Origin: Lycium barbarum
Lineage: Eukaryota; Streptophyta; Magnoliopsida; Solanales; Solanaceae
Length of the DNA stretch: 64,000 bases
Assembly: GCF_019175385.1 (NCBI RefSeq)
Contig: NC_083339.1
Coordinates: 50,582,282-50,646,281, forward strand
Direction: 5' to 3'
Under the pieces are notes generated by a model that was not told the origin of the DNA, searched no databases, and saw nothing but the letters and a program-made list of their open reading frames with translations. Positions within the stretch are counted from its first letter, which is position 1, and every line of letters begins with the position of its first letter. A program made the translations under genes and the position numbers. Positions 1 through 12,952 of the stretch are shown here, in pieces.

Positions 1-717
1 CAAAGGAGGCTAAACCAAGCCCAAAATTTTTCTTGCATTGTCAACCAGCATGAGAACATGAGGATAAAGATTCAACCAATAAAGCTACTTAAAGGGAAGT
101 TCTAAACATGCTGAAATTATACTCCAGAACTAAAAAAAAAAACATTTCATAGACACACATATAGGCATAGATCTTGTTTATCCAATGTACAGCAACAAAC
201 AGTCTCCTCAACCAATGAAACAGAATGAAACACAGGGTTATACTTCACAGGTTTGAATCCAATATTATATACTAGGACTGGCTGAGATATCCAAATACAT
301 TTCACAGGATATTGAATTAATGCAGTATAAAACAAGACCTAGTCATCTTAACTCAAATGAATCAGGTTCTGTTTTTTTTTTAAGCTAACATCATGATGAG
401 AAAACACAAATTGAACTTCTAATTATAATCATAAGCCTACATCAACAGTGATCCATTCTGTCTAGCTCAAACTATCATATAAACTGCCCTTATTATCCTT
501 TTATCAACATATAAGCATGTTAAGTAAATGAAGAGAAAAGACCGGACATCAAAGCAGGAGTTACATGAAATTAAAAGGTGAGAGATACAGTCACACAAGG
601 TTAAATATTCAAGTCATTTTTAGCATTCTTTAACAAGGTTGGACATGATATTCATTTTCTTTATTCTTAACAAAGCAATTTCTGTATTAAAGAATAAGAA
701 GAAACTTTATTCACTTA

Positions 718-783
718 GTCATGTTCAATGGAAATTAGAGATTGTGAGGAGTCATGTTCAATGGAAATCAGAGATTGTGAGGC
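718..783. repeat. 33-bp tandem duplication, 3' LTR only
   Basis: Two adjacent 33-bp copies (718-750 and 751-783) differing by one base. The 5' LTR has a single copy at the corresponding place (around 50683-50715). The duplication therefore arose in this LTR after insertion. Confidence 0.85.
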
Positions 784-2807
784 ATAGGATGCTGCCCATA
801 TACATAAGATGAGAAATTTAGAAATCACAACATAGCACCAACAAACAAGGTGAAGGCTGCATTTCTGATAATGGACACAAGCACATCTCAAACAATGATC
901 TATTCATTCTTAAACTAGTCATAGGCACACAAAATAAGACTAGCAATCACTCAATTACATGACCAGTTCAATAGGCTAATGTTTAAAAAAACAACTATCA
1001 TGAACAGTGAAGTAAATGTCAACTACAGAATCAAAACATATGTATGCGAAGATGGCCAGGCATCCTTTCAGAACTATTGCAGTATCTAGTCACATTAACT
1101 CAGCTTAGCTCATGATTTTGAACCACATCAAAAAATATGTGAAGCAATGCAAATTCAAAAGAATTCAAAACAGGTCCATCTCATGCCATTTAGGTCAGTC
1201 AAAAAAGTAGAAATTACTTGTCTGCTAAGTAATCAAGGTCCAAATTTGTCCTAAAACATGTACTAAACTACTTGGAATTAGAACAGTTCTCAAGTTTGAG
1301 TTTATTTCTTAAGCCTAGTTATATTTAATATGGATGAGTAGCTCAAACCAGCACATACACACAGAGACCATATTTTGGGGATCACATTCTTGATTTACTA
1401 CCTTAAGGAGTAGGAGAAGGGATATTGACTAAGTCTTTGGACCAAAGATGAAGCAAGAAAAGGTATGTCCATAAGAACACCCCTTTTTACCTTTAAGTTA
1501 ACTGTAATAGACATGTAACACTCATAGAGAAATGGGGAAAGGCCAAATATCACTGATTTAAACCAAACATATACTCTAAATCTTTTCTTAATATATCCTA
1601 GGCAATTGACAAAACAAGTATTTCATATTAGAGACCCCCAAGAGTTATTAACAGTAGGCACAGGGTGATCACACACTAAAACATTGAAGATTGTACAAGT
1701 CACAAGAGCAAAATTCATCATGATCCACCTCTCAGACTGAATAAGTATGATCGATTTTGGTTTTATTTTAGGTCAAGGAGCACATGGTACAGTATTGAGC
1801 ATGGAATTTTATGATGTCAAGTTCTTTATCTAAACAAGTGTAAAACTAAATGGTTTGAACTTTGAATTAACAATTTTACCTGAATACACAAGCATATGCA
1901 ACCAGTGACGTATTTGGACACTGTGACACAGTCCTATGGCATTTTAAGGCTTATGGGACTCAGCACCCATTCATTACTAAATCTAGTTACAAACAGACAT
2001 GGTGAAGCATAGTATTTGAAGCTGAGATATATGAGATAACCTCAGCAAGAAACACCTAAAATAGGCGAGGGACACTTGACCTGTGCTATCAACACATACC
2101 TTGAAATAAATATTTACCAACCCACACAAAACATCAATCATGCTATCATTTAAGATTTCAGGTAAGCTTAGCAAAGGATGCAGACACATCAAATGAGCTT
2201 ACAAGATACAAGAAATTTGTTAAAAGGTCTAAGAGATCATTTTTTTCGTACTTAAATGGACTCAAATACTAAGTCCCAGACCATCCTTTTGCCCTTATAG
2301 GCACATAACCAATCAAACAAGACCCAATCTATTTCAATTTCCCTCACTAAATAATCTGAGCAAAAAATAAGGAAAATTCAAACGTGTTTCATTATCCCAT
2401 AAAAAATACTCAAATCATGTTGAAGACTTCTACTAAACCATACAAATTCATGACTATGCTATAATTTACACTAATCTAAACTAAAGTATTGAAATATTAG
2501 ACTAAACAATCATAAATAAGCATTAATCATAAACAAACAAGAAGTAACTCCTAAAAATAAGTAAAAGGGAATAGGAATTACCATTTTGATGTGCAACGAC
2601 GGGGGCGACGAGGGTTGACGATGAACACCTTTCACATCGAATCGATTTCAAATGAATGGAAACGACTTCCAAAAATTATACTTGAGTGAGAACGTCCTCG
2701 AAATCGAGTGTTCTCACTCTTAGGGTTATAAAAAAAAACCTTTTTGTGATAGAGAGCAAAAACAATTTGGTCTCAACCCCATTGTTCTTCCTGAAGAGAA
2801 GTGAGAT

Positions 2808-2817
2808 CTATTTATAG
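2808..2817 (-). promoter_or_regulatory. TATA box of TAT(-) 3' LTR
   Basis: CTATAAATAG on the minus strand, conserved in the 5' LTR copy (52754-52763) and, as the same decamer, in the plus-strand Tat LTR (60644-60653). It lies about 880 bp inside the LTR start, a plausible U3/R promoter position. Assigned on motif and conservation; the start of transcription is not known. Confidence 0.55.
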
Positions 2818-3695
2818 AACATAAAAATGCTCAAACTAATGCCAAAAACCGATGTGGGATTCCCCCTCTTTTGATTTGGTTGAACTTCTAATTCAAAAGA
2901 CAATAATAGCTGTAAATTGGTTGGATTCGTACTGGAAAAAGAAAGAAAATCAACAAAATTACCATTGCCAGTTGGAGTGTACGATTGAAGAGGATGAAAC
3001 AAGGGTTGTTTGGCTGTTCTGTTACGCTTCTTCCTCTTCTTCTTTTCAAAATCTGAAGTAAAGGAGCTTTCAAGGACTTCAAGGAATTGGGCCTATTTTG
3101 CTGTGAGGATGAAGGGGGTTTTGGGAGGGGGGTTTAAGTGAAATATTGAAACTTAAACTCCCCTTTTTTTTAAAAACAAAAATGTAGTATACTCTTTACA
3201 TAGTTTCAAACCGACCTATTAACTTAAAATACCCTCGTAAAATAATATTTGTAAGGAATAAAATTCGTAATTTGTAGTTTAAAAATATGAGCTTTAAAAT
3301 GAGCCCAATATTGGCATAGTTCTGGATAATACTTCAAAATGTGAAAAAATGCGACCAAAATGAGCTATAATTCGTACGTTATTTTAATTTAGCAATTTTT
3401 CCGAATTAGATGGAGCGGGATACACATTTTCTCTTTGAATTACACTTATACGAGTAAATAGCCCGTATTTTCTTAAATTCGTCAGTTTTCACAATCTTAA
3501 ACAATTAAACGTCAATTTCACAATTTAACCAATTATATGTCAATTTCACAGTTTAAACAATTTGAACGTCAGTTTTCACAACTTTCTCGGGATTTCAAAC
3601 TTTTAAAATTTCGAAAATGTATCCTTATTTTGTCTTGGCTCGGAACTTTGAGAATTAAAATACGTGTATTATGAGGTGAAAATTAGGTGTCAACA

Positions 3696-3710
3696 ATTGC
3701 CCCTTCAGAG
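3696..3710 (-). other. Polypurine tract of TAT(-)
   Basis: Minus strand CTCTGAAGGGGCAAT directly precedes the LTR start. The same signal with one change precedes the LTR at 59509 in TAT(+). This is the plus-strand priming site and proves that 1-3695 is the 3' LTR. Confidence 0.8.
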
Positions 3711-5190
3711 TTCAAGGATGGCAAGGCCATCGTTGAGCTACGAATTTGACGACTTAATTTTCTCCGAATAATGTAAATTATAGCTCTTTTACGTAACAAT
3801 TTTAAAGTATGGTCTGACCCTGGTCTCTGGGTTTCCTACATATCTCAAGTTACATGAGAATTCAGGCCACTTGTAGTTGACTTGCTTTTTGAAAACTTTT
3901 AAAAAGTTCCTTGATTTGGGATCATAAGGCTGAGAACTTTGGGACATGAATAGGGGGAGTCTGGATTACGACCGAGCTCTGTTATTGAGGTCGCCTACAT
4001 ATCCCTACCCACAGGAATCAGGCTATATGTCGTTTCACTCGATCGGTAGAAAAGGAAATTCCTTATGCGGAAGTATTCTTCGGTTTGGGATAGATGACAT
4101 CAAACTTTCGAGTACAGAAAGAGGCTTACATTTTCTAAGTTATGAATGTGGCATGATTCATACTCGTAATAAAGTCCTTGTACGGACATAATTTGGTACA
4201 TCTTAAGTATGTTGTCACCTAGATTTTAAAAGAATGATAATGCCCTAGCATAGATACTAGGTGAGAAACTCAAATATAGTGACTCTTGCATTTTGGCAAG
4301 TGCTTTTGACTTTGAAGAATATACCTACACGCCTTCTACAGGGGTGTAGTTTGATGTTAGTGAAAGTTGTTCATCAACTCTTGCCCGAAGGGTCTATTCT
4401 TCTCTTCTGAAATGCCCAGTTCGCTGTCGAGAAAAGGTTCCACATTGCTCCGCATGTTTTGAGTCCGACTTTTGCTTCCTCCTTTAGTAGCTTCTAGCTC
4501 GTCTCCAAATGCTGAGTCTTGCATGTTAGTCTTAAAGTATTTAACTTTGAGGTAGTCATACCTGAGTGGCATTTTTCGCCCTTCGTCAATGTCAATTCAT
4601 TAACTTCTGATGTCGTATCCGTCTTTTGTTAGTGGTTTGTCAGTTTTCTTCTTTTTCTATATGTACATGTGTTTGTGTAAATATATATTTTGAAAAGGCG
4701 ATCTATCTGGAAAATAATCACGATACTTTGATCGGCTCTTTTTTCGTCATTTCAAATGTTTTCATCGTTCAATGATAACTTCTGTTGGGATCTGGGTCGG
4801 GCTATACCGTATTTCTGTGAACCTACACACCCCAGTCCGGTTGTCAATTTTTGTAGTCAATATGTCAATCATGAAACCCATGTTTTCTTGTACGGGGCCA
4901 TTTTTGTTTCTTACGACGTCCGCTACCCACGAAAACTTGGCATCACATCATGTTTGCATATCGTGCTGACTGTCCAAATATAGTGTCGCATGTTCTATTA
5001 TCCGCATACGGTAACCACGGTATACCAGTTGGTCTAACATCACCCATAGTAAAAAATACTTAAATAACTACTATCCACCGCAGTGCTTTCTCATATTCCT
5101 TCATGATACTCGCTAACCCTGGTGTTCAGAATTACATCATTCGATCAGAGTTTTTAAGTTAACTACTACATATTCAAGTGCGAAGCCTTT
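3696..5190 (-). mobile_element. 3' internal region of TAT(-)
   Basis: Non-coding sequence between the PPT and the X' and X'' insertion region. It matches the reverse complement of TAT(+) from 59508 back to about 58390, for example the block at 4740-4990 against 58440-58690. It contains two degenerate copies of the dispersed Tat motif (about 3825-3885 and 3955-4030). Its last 610 bases (4581-5190) are duplicated at 29270-29879. Confidence 0.8.
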
Positions 5191-5822
5191 TGTCACGCCC
5201 CGAACCTGGGCCTGGACGTAACACGGCACCCGGTGCCTGACTGCATGTGACCGAGCGAACCAACAGGCTGGCTGAATCAACATGTGATACCAAAACATAA
5301 CTAATTTATAAAATAAAACTAACACATGCTGATTAACTAAAAGTCTCACTGAAATATTATAATGCGGAAATACTTAGATAATCTGAACATATCTGAAAGT
5401 AGCCAACATGGCTAAACCAAACAACTGAACGACTGCCAACAAGGCTAACATAATAAATATCTGACTGTCTGAACTATGTCTATGAAGCCTCTAAGAGTAC
5501 TGAATAATAGAGTTGTCTATAAACTGAAATAACTGGATAGCTGACAACGCCCCGAAGGAATTTGGGGGTCACCAGTAGATGATACGTGCACTCCTAAATA
5601 GCTGAGTCGTCAACCTGTATATCGTTGCCTGCATCGCGAGATGCAGGCCCCCAAGCAATAAAAAGGGACATCAGCACATTTGAATTGTACTGGTAATCAC
5701 CAAACTGCTTCTCTCTAACTTTAATGAATAAGAAGGAATGCCATGTTTTGGGCAATAACTCCACCCGCTTCAGAGTTTGGAAGTCAAATTCCCTAGCTTG
5801 GATAAGCGGTGAACTTCTTTCA
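5191..5822 (-). mobile_element. Recombinant 3' LTR of X''
   Basis: The first about 500 bases carry the diagnostic bases of solo LTR X' (29880 onward) rather than of the X'' 5' LTR (28638 onward), at about nine differing sites. After the shared stretch ending near 5692 the sequence follows X'' (a block absent from X') to the end. The left flank is also the same Tat sequence plus CCTTT that flanks X'. This is a crossover product between two LTRs. Confidence 0.75.
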
Positions 5823-6068
5823 CCTTATTTCTCTTGTCTGCCTAAATCATGAGCTGTACTTCCTATACTTGTTTTTTTTTTTTTTTTGAGATACTTCCTA
5901 AAATACTCATAGTACTGTTGTGTGCTAAGTCTTTCACTAGCCCCTTAAAGATTAGAGTCTTGTGCAATGGCACTACCCTTTTGACACATAACTAGGCATG
6001 ATCTTATAGCTTTTCTGTGATCGCCTAATCGGTAGTAATTGAACTTGACACGATTCGTCCGACAATCA
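5823..6068 (-). mobile_element. 3' internal fragment of X''
   Basis: Non-coding. The bases nearest the LTR read purine-rich on the minus strand (a possible weak PPT). A poly-T run is at about 5872-5888. The last five bases, AATCA, are the left TSD of Y. Confidence 0.6.
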
Positions 6069-7973
6069 TGTCACGACCCAGTTAGGGGCCGCGACGGGTA
6101 CCCGGGGCTAGTTACGGAGCACCGCTCACTCTACTACTTATCTTGCTCATTTAATATTCTTTTACCGATTTACATACCAGTTGTAGGAAAATCATAATTA
6201 CACAAACATAAATACTTTATATACAATTGTCTTTCGGCCATCAAAATAATATACACGCATATGAAAACGTCTTGTGAGACCATCTAACCCACACTGCGTA
6301 TCTACGAGCCTCTACTAACATACTGTATATACATGGACGGAACAAGACTCCGTCATGCCCAAAATATGCATACATGAGTGTACATCAAAAGGATAGTCAT
6401 AAGCACCTCCGGACGATGGAGTGCTTTCAACCAGCTGACTGCTACTGAGGATCTGGGCCAAGCTCTTCTCTCTGTCTACCTGTGGGCATGAACACAGCGT
6501 CCGAAGAAAGGACGTCAGTACGAATGTTGTACTGAGTATGAGAAGCAAAAACAATGAAAGAAAACATTAACAATATAGTGATAACATCAACATGAAATAT
6601 CTGGATCTGTCTGATAATCATAAAGGAAATCATGCGTGCCATCTTACTCATACTCATCCTCATAACATATATGCATCGTATGCAAGCTGCCCGTCCATGT
6701 CGGAACGGTGTGATAATCAATAATATTAGCCCGCGTCCAGGCCTCCCGCGTCCGGGGTACCATCTCATGCCGCCCACTAGTGGTGTCTGCCCATGCCCGA
6801 AGGTCATGGTGTATCCGTATAGCTCCCCGCCTTGGCGGTGACTGCCCGGCCAACTAGGCACGGTGTGAAATGCTCATAATAATAATATACTCATCATAAA
6901 ATACTTATCTCATTGTAATACATGCATAAGGCTCAAGATCAACTTTACTCTATCGGGGTGACGTAAGGTCGTGATCCCCCGATTCCATTATGGAACAACT
7001 ATTGATACTCTGCCTCACCTTGAAGGAACTAGTACATAAGGTGAGTGTAAGCGATAATTAACATCATCATTATACTAGCATCATCATATCATATTCCTCA
7101 TCTTATATAGACATTAAGGAGTTAGACTCTTAGCCTTTCGGACTATAAGAACTCATGCCATCAGAAAGAAGGGACTAGCCTCACATACCTTGGTCATTTA
7201 ACTAGGATATCGCTCGCTTGTTCTCCGTCGATATCACGTCGTTACCTTCATAAGAGAATTCGTATCAACATTAGTAAACTAACTATAAGATCGCGTCGCT
7301 AATTCTAGGAGAATTCGGACAACACTTCCTTTGCTCATACTACTTTCCATGTTTTATATTAACCCCCAACATTCATAGCATTACTCACAATATCGAAATC
7401 AACAATCGTCGTTTACGTACATTTAGGAAAATCCACCATTTTCCTCCAATTTCCCTCATAATTAGCCTTATGACTCGCCCTTGCATTTTCATGCGTTTAA
7501 CGCTTGTTTCATGATATAAACATCATTTATAACGTATTTGTACTCACAACACCCCAATATTCGTAGTTTAATTCCACTATCATTCATTCATGTCACTATT
7601 CATTCAATAATGACATATTTCTATGTTCTTCTACATCTCAAGTGTCTAAGCTTTCCAATACTTCAAACAACATGGAATAATCATGAAACTTACCTTGGAT
7701 AGTGGTTGAACAATCCTTAAGTTGAATTGCTTCACTTAAACAAAACCCTAGTTTCACCTTCTTGGGAATTACTTGACTTAGATGATCCCTTGATGTGTTC
7801 TTGCACTTGATTTCATAGTGCCATATACGACCACTGGCAGAAAAATTTTCTGCAACTTTATTATTTCCAAAAATGCAAAATTAGCCATTCCCGGCTTAGT
7901 AAAACACCATACACTCAAGTCCTTCATTGTTCTACTCATCACACAAGTACGGAAAAATTTCCGAGGTGTAACA
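6069..7973 (-). mobile_element. 3' LTR of Y
   Basis: 1905 bp, starting TGTTACACC on the minus strand and ending in TGTCACGACCC on the plus strand. It lacks 438 bp that the 5' LTR keeps (25895-26332) through a deletion between ATAG repeats at 7815-7818. It contains the conserved two-hairpin module at 6498-6535. A 139-residue frame here also recurs in the other LTR, but it is probably not coding. Confidence 0.9.
6498..6535 (-). other. Conserved LTR double-hairpin module (Y, 3' LTR)
   Basis: Plus-strand view: stem CGTCC / GGACG around the loop GAAGAAA (6498-6514), then the inverted repeat CAGTAC...GTACTG (6516-6534). The same arrangement occurs in Z with the stem CCCCC/GGGGG and the identical loop. 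The role is unknown. Confidence 0.6.
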
Positions 7974-7975
7974 TT

Positions 7976-8010
7976 CTTCCCCCCTTTTGGAACATTCGTC
8001 CTCGAATGTT
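7976..8010 (-). other. PPT and adjoining palindrome of Y
   Basis: Minus strand AAAAGGGGGGAAG (7976-7988) precedes the 3' LTR. Immediately inside it is AACATTCGTCCTCGAATGTT (7991-8010), an inverted repeat with 8-bp arms. The same palindrome is next to the PPT of Z, and a close variant is next to the PPT of Q. Confidence 0.8.
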
Positions 8011-8177
8011 CGACACTCGGGGATTCTAGAAAATTTTTGCCAGAGTTCCCTTTGTAATTTGGCACTACCAATTTACCACAACGACCCATAATATCATCGC
8101 CTCACAGGGCTATATCACAATATCGGCATATTTATGGCCACACACGACCAAAAACATAAAACTAAAACATTCATACC

Positions 8178-9990
8178 TCATATCTTCGACGTCTCATCTT
8201 GAATCTCTTCTGGGGATTGGAACAAATGGGGGTACATAGATTTCATCTTTTCCTCCGCTTCCTAAGTAATTTCTTCCCGATTATTGTTTCGCCATAGCAC
8301 TTTGATTGAAGCAACCTTTTTATTCCGAAGCCTTCGCACTTGTCTATCCAAAATAGCAATGGGCACTTCTTCGTATGTCAACTTCTCTGTCACTTGTACA
8401 TCATAAATCGGAACAATCCTCGTGAGGTCTCCAATACACTTGTGGAGCATCGAAACATGGAATACTGGGTGTACAGATTCGAGCTCTGAAGGCAAGTCCA
8501 ATTCATAGGCTACTCTACCCACCTTGCGGATGATTCGATAAGGTCCAATGTATCTTGGACTCAATTTCCCCTTTTTGCCGAACCTCATTACTCCCTTCAT
8601 TGGCGAGACTTTCAAGAATACCCAATCATTAGCTTGAAATTCTAAATCCCGTCGGCGATTGTCCGCATAAGACTTTTGGCGACTTTGAGCTGTTAACAGT
8701 CGGTCTCGAATCACTTTAACCTTTTTAACTGCTTGTTGGACCAAGTCGGGGCCTATCAATTGTACTTCTCCGGTTTCAAACCATCCAATTGGAGATCTGC
8801 ATTTTCTTCCATATAAGGCTTCATACGGGGCCATTTGTATACTGGAATGATAGCTGTTATTATAGGCAAATTCAATAAGAGGCAAATGCTCATCCCAACT
8901 ACCACCGAAGTCCAGCACACATGCTCGTAGCATATCTTCTAAGGTCTGAATAGTGCGCTCGGCTTGCCCGTCGGTCTGTGGGTGGAACGCCGTGCTGAGT
9001 TTAACTTGAGTACCTAGACCTTCTTGAAAGGACTTCCAGAACTTGGCTGTGAACTGTGCCCCTCTATCCGTGATAATGGCCCAAGGAATACCATGAAGTC
9101 GTACAATCTCCTTGAGATACAATTTAGCATAATCCTCCGCTGAATATGTAGTCCTGACGGGGAGAAAATGAGCTGCTTTTGTGAGCCTGTCCACGATCGC
9201 CCATATAGAATCATACTTCCCTCGCATACGGGGTAATCCTACCACAAAATCCATATTAATTTCTTCCCATTTCCACGTAGGAATTTCCATTGCTTGCAAT
9301 AAACCTCCTGGCTTTTGATGTTCGGCTTTCACTTGCTGACAATTTGGACATTGGGCTACAAACCCTGCTATGTCTCGCTTCATGCCATCCCACCAATATA
9401 GCAACTTAAGGTCGTGGTACATCTTGGTTGCACCTGGATGAATAGAATACCGGGAATGATGTGCTTCCTCTAAAATCCGTTGGCGTAAGTTTGCCACATC
9501 CGGTACACATAACCTGCCCCGATATCTAAGGACCCCTTCTATGGAAACTTCGAATGGAGACTTTTCTTTTTCGTGAGCTAGATCTCGATAATGGCTTAGC
9601 TGGGAATCCTCATATTGTTGTTTCTTCACTTCTAGATTCAATGATGAAACTGTGGGGTCATTGATGCTAATACTTGCATCACCTGAATCAGTCGCATGTA
9701 CGCCGAGACTTGCTATTTGATGGAGCTCACGAACCATTTCCTGCTTTTTCGAAGGAAATCCACATAAACTACACATCGATCGGCGGCTAAGTGCATCTGC
9801 CACTACATTCGCCTTCCCTGGATGATATAGAATGTTCACATCGTAATCCTTCAGTAATTCTAACCATCGCCTTTGCCGCAGGTTCAACTCCTTCTGTTTG
9901 AAAATATATTAAAGGCTTTTGTGATCCGTATAGATGTCCACGTGCACACCATATAAGTAATGTCTCCACATTTTCAATGCATGAATGACG
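8178..9990 (-). pseudogene. Y pol fragment: RNase H end, integrase and chromodomain
   Basis: Integrase inserts the retrotransposon cDNA; the chromodomain is thought to direct chromoviruses to heterochromatin. The open part (8262-9887, 541 codons) contains the RNase H tail, the integrase zinc finger (CPNC at residues 180-183), and the catalytic core with D213, D274 and E310, exact D-35-E spacing. The C-terminal domain and most of a chromodomain follow. Lesions: an in-frame TAA at 9909-9911 just upstream, and TAG at 8262-8264 in place of the conserved tryptophan, which cuts off the last 28 codons before the natural stop at 8178-8180. A one-base deletion near 9990 separates it from the RNase H segment. 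Decayed, but the catalytic residues remain visible. Confidence 0.88.
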
Positions 9991-10384
9991 CAGCTAGCTC
10001 AAGATCATGAGTGGGATAATTCTGTTCATGTTTTCGCAACTGTCTCGAAGCATATGCAATGACTCTCCCATGCTGCATCAATATGCATCCTATTCCCACA
10101 CCGGAGGCATCACAATATACGACATAGCCATCGGACCCTTCTGGAAGTGTTAGCACTGGCGCTGAGGTCAACCTATTTTTCAACTCTTGGAAACTACGCT
10201 CACAGGCATCATTCCACTGGAATTTAGCCAGCTTCTGAGTTAACTTCGTCAATGGGGCTGAAATAGATGAGAAGCCCTCTACAAATCTCCTATAATATCC
10301 TGCTAACCCAAGAAAACTACGAACTTCCGTAGGTGTCATAGGCCTTGGCCAAGTCTTCACAGCTTCTATTTTCTGAGTGTCGAC
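9974..10384 (-). pseudogene. Y pol fragment: RT end and RNase H
   Basis: Continues the RT connection and the RNase H domain (motif YCDASG, first catalytic Asp visible) in the same frame as the upstream fragments. It is bounded upstream by a TGA at 10385-10387, where an arginine codon is expected, so CGA to TGA is likely. Downstream, a single-base loss near 9990, compared with Z, shifts it out of frame and it stops at 9974. The longest open stretch with ATG starts at 10360. Non-functional as it stands. Confidence 0.85.
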
Positions 10385-10702
10385 TCAGATACCATCATCT
10401 GAAATAACATGACCTAGAAATACCACTGAGTTTAGCCAAAACTCGCACTTCGAAAACTTTGCATACAATTCCCGATCTCGAAGAACGCCAAGAACAATTC
10501 TTAGATGATCTGCATGTTCTGACTCTGTGCGAGAATATACCAGGATATCGTCGATAAACACTATAACAAAAAGATCCAAGAATGGCCTGAACACATTATT
10601 CATTAAGTTCATGAACACCGCCGGGGCGTTTGTCAACCCAAACGACATCACTCGGAACTCGTAATGGCCGTACCTCGTTCTGAAGGCTGTCTTGGGAATG
10701 TC
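10385..10702 (-). pseudogene. Y pol fragment: RT palm with FIDD motif
   Basis: Central reverse transcriptase with the catalytic FIDD (a YxDD variant usual in this clade) and the preceding [12 protein letters not shown] motif. It is in frame with the gag-pro-RT fragment upstream, from which it is separated only by a TAA at 10703-10705. It ends at the TGA at 10385-10387. The ATG at 10651 is an internal methionine, not a true start. Confidence 0.87.
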
Positions 10703-12952
10703 TTATTCTCTGATCCTCACTTGATGATAACCCAATCGTAGGTCTATCTTAGAAAACCACTTAGCACCTTGTAATTGATCGAACAAGTCGTCGATTTTGG
10801 GAAGGGGATATCTGTTCTTCACAGTCACCCTGTTCAACTGTCTATAATCGATACACATTCGTAGCGACCCATCTTTCTTTTGCACGAACAAGACCGGTGC
10901 TCCCCATGGTGATGAACTGGGTCTAATAAAACCCTTCTCGAGTAAGTCTTTCAACTGTGCCTTTAGCTCTTTCAACTCCGCTGGAGCCATTCGATAGGGA
11001 GGAATAGAAATAGGCTCGGTGTTGGGTACTACATCAATAGCAAAATCGATTTCCCTTTCTGGAGGAAGGCCTGGTAACTCGTCGGGAAACACATCTGGGA
11101 ATTCATTCACTACCAGGACAGACTGGAAAGTTGGCACTTCCGCTTCCGTGTCATGAACCCGAACTAGATGACAAATATAACCCTTGGCTATCATCTTTCT
11201 CGCCTTAAGGTAGGAAATAAACCTACCCTTTGCAGAAACTGTATTACCCTTCCACTCGAGTATGGGCTCTCCCAGAAATTTGAATCGAACTACCTTTGTC
11301 CGGAAACAAACATTAGCATAGCATGACGCCAACCAGTCCATACCCATAATTACGTCAAAATCTATCATCTCAAGTTCAATCAAATCAGCCTTTATCTGAC
11401 GATCGCGTATAATGACTACACAATTCGTATATACTTGCCTCGCTATTACAGGATCACCAACCGGAGTGAATACTTCGAAAGGTTTAATTGGCTCGGGTCT
11501 CACCCCAACACAATCAGCGATATACGGAGTAATATATGAAAAGGTAGAACCTGGATCAATCAGAGCATATACTTCACGGGAAAATACAGTCAGGGTACCT
11601 GTGACAACATCTGGGGAAGACTCGAGATCCTGTCGCCCAGCTAAAGCATACACACGGGGCTGAACAGCACCTGAAGTAGATGCTCCCCTTTTACCTCTGC
11701 CTCTACCCGCTGTAGTTTGAGGAGTCTGTGTTGTCGGGCATGCTGAAGAAGAACCCGCTGCTGAACCTGTAGGCTGAGTCCCAGCTCTATCTCTCGCTGA
11801 GGGGCAATCTCTCATCATGTGACCAACTTGCCCGCAAGCATAACAAGCATCCGAACCCTGACGACACCGTCCGGAATGTAATTTGCCACACTGGCTACAC
11901 CGCGGTACTGGAGGTCTCCTCTGACTAAAATCTCCCTGATACTGAGAACTTGGGGCCCTCGAACTCTGACCCTGCCCTGACTGGAAAGAGCGATCGAACC
12001 TTCCGTCTGAGAATCTGGGAGGCGCACTAGTTGCGGACTGACCTGAGTGCCTGGGATGTGTCTGTCTCGATCCCTCTCTATACTCACTGCTCTCTCCCAT
12101 AGATCTAGCCCTCTTACCTTGTCTTCTGTCACCATCACGATCACTTCTTTGATGTCGTTGTCGTTCCTCGAGATTCTGAGCATGGGCCTGTATCCGGGAA
12201 ATATCCATCCCGTCTTGCAAGGAGGCCGTCAAAAAATCTCTGTACAAATGTGGCCCCAGACCACTCACAAATCTATAGATTCTGTCTCCCATGTCGGCCA
12301 CCATAATCGGAGCATATCGGGCCAATGAGTTGAATTGCATGCTATACTCTCGGGCACTCATACCCCTTTGCTTTAAATTCAGGAACTTGTCCGCTCTAGC
12401 TCGGCGGACTTCGGGTGGCAAGTAGTGACGAATAAAGGCATCTACAAACTCCTGCCACATGGGAGGTGGAACATTTTCTCCTCTTGTTATCACCCAATTC
12501 TTATACCATAACACCGCCACATCGCGGAGTCTATAAGAAGCCAACTCCACGGATTCGGTCTCGGAAGCATGGATAATCTCTAAAGTCCTCAACATCTCAT
12601 CAATAAAATTGTGCGGATCTTCATCTGGCTTTGATCCAAAGAATTCCGGAGGATTTAAGGCCATAAAGTCACGGGCTCTCGTACTAGCTGAACGATCCCT
12701 TGGACCCGCATCCTGTCGTTGTGCCTGAGCGGAAACCAATTGTGTCAATAAATGGATGGCCTCGGATACTTGTTGACCCGAAGCACCCGGTGGAAGAATC
12801 GGAGCTGAGGCTCCTCCCTGCTTTTCTACATAGGGCGCGGCCTCACTTTGCGATTCGCTTTCCTCTACATTTGCCGGAGGCTCTCTTTCCGCCTGCCTCT
12901 TTGTCGTAGCTTTGCCCTTCTGGGCAGCTGTAGCTTTTCCTTTTGGCGGCAT
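10703..12952 (-). pseudogene. Y gag-protease-RT N-terminal part
   Basis: Gag capsid domain, a CX2C...C cluster (CSQC...HSGRC), a CCHC zinc knuckle at C376/C379/H384/C389, an aspartic protease with DPGST at 472-476, and the RT N-terminus up to GYHQ. Numbering is from the upstream ATG at 12970; I prefer the second ATG at 12952, which opens with MPPK as in Z. Gag packages RNA, the protease cuts the polyprotein and RT copies RNA. It ends at an in-frame TAA inside RT, so only gag and protease could still be made. Gag and pol share one frame, as usual in Tekay/Del elements. Confidence 0.88.

Larger units (their letters stand above)
1..3695 (-). mobile_element. 3' LTR of TAT(-), partial
   Basis: Minus-strand LTR; its U3 start (TGTTGACA) is at 3695 and its far end lies beyond the window. 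It aligns base for base with 49965-53613, with scattered substitutions and small indels. The divergence looks clearly higher than between the LTR pairs of Z or Q, as expected for the older host element. No coding potential: all open frames here are short and are not kept between the two LTR copies. Confidence 0.88.

Noticed and set aside
4756..4983. Small frame recurring at 29445-29672, with a related frame at 58453-58755
   Set aside because: It recurs because the Tat sequence itself is duplicated or homologous. In TAT(-) it is antisense to the element and it is not kept at full length.
6442..6861. 139-residue frame in the Y LTR, repeated at 24826-25245
   Set aside because: Again an LTR pair. 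The opposite strand is also open over much of the same stretch, which points to composition rather than coding.
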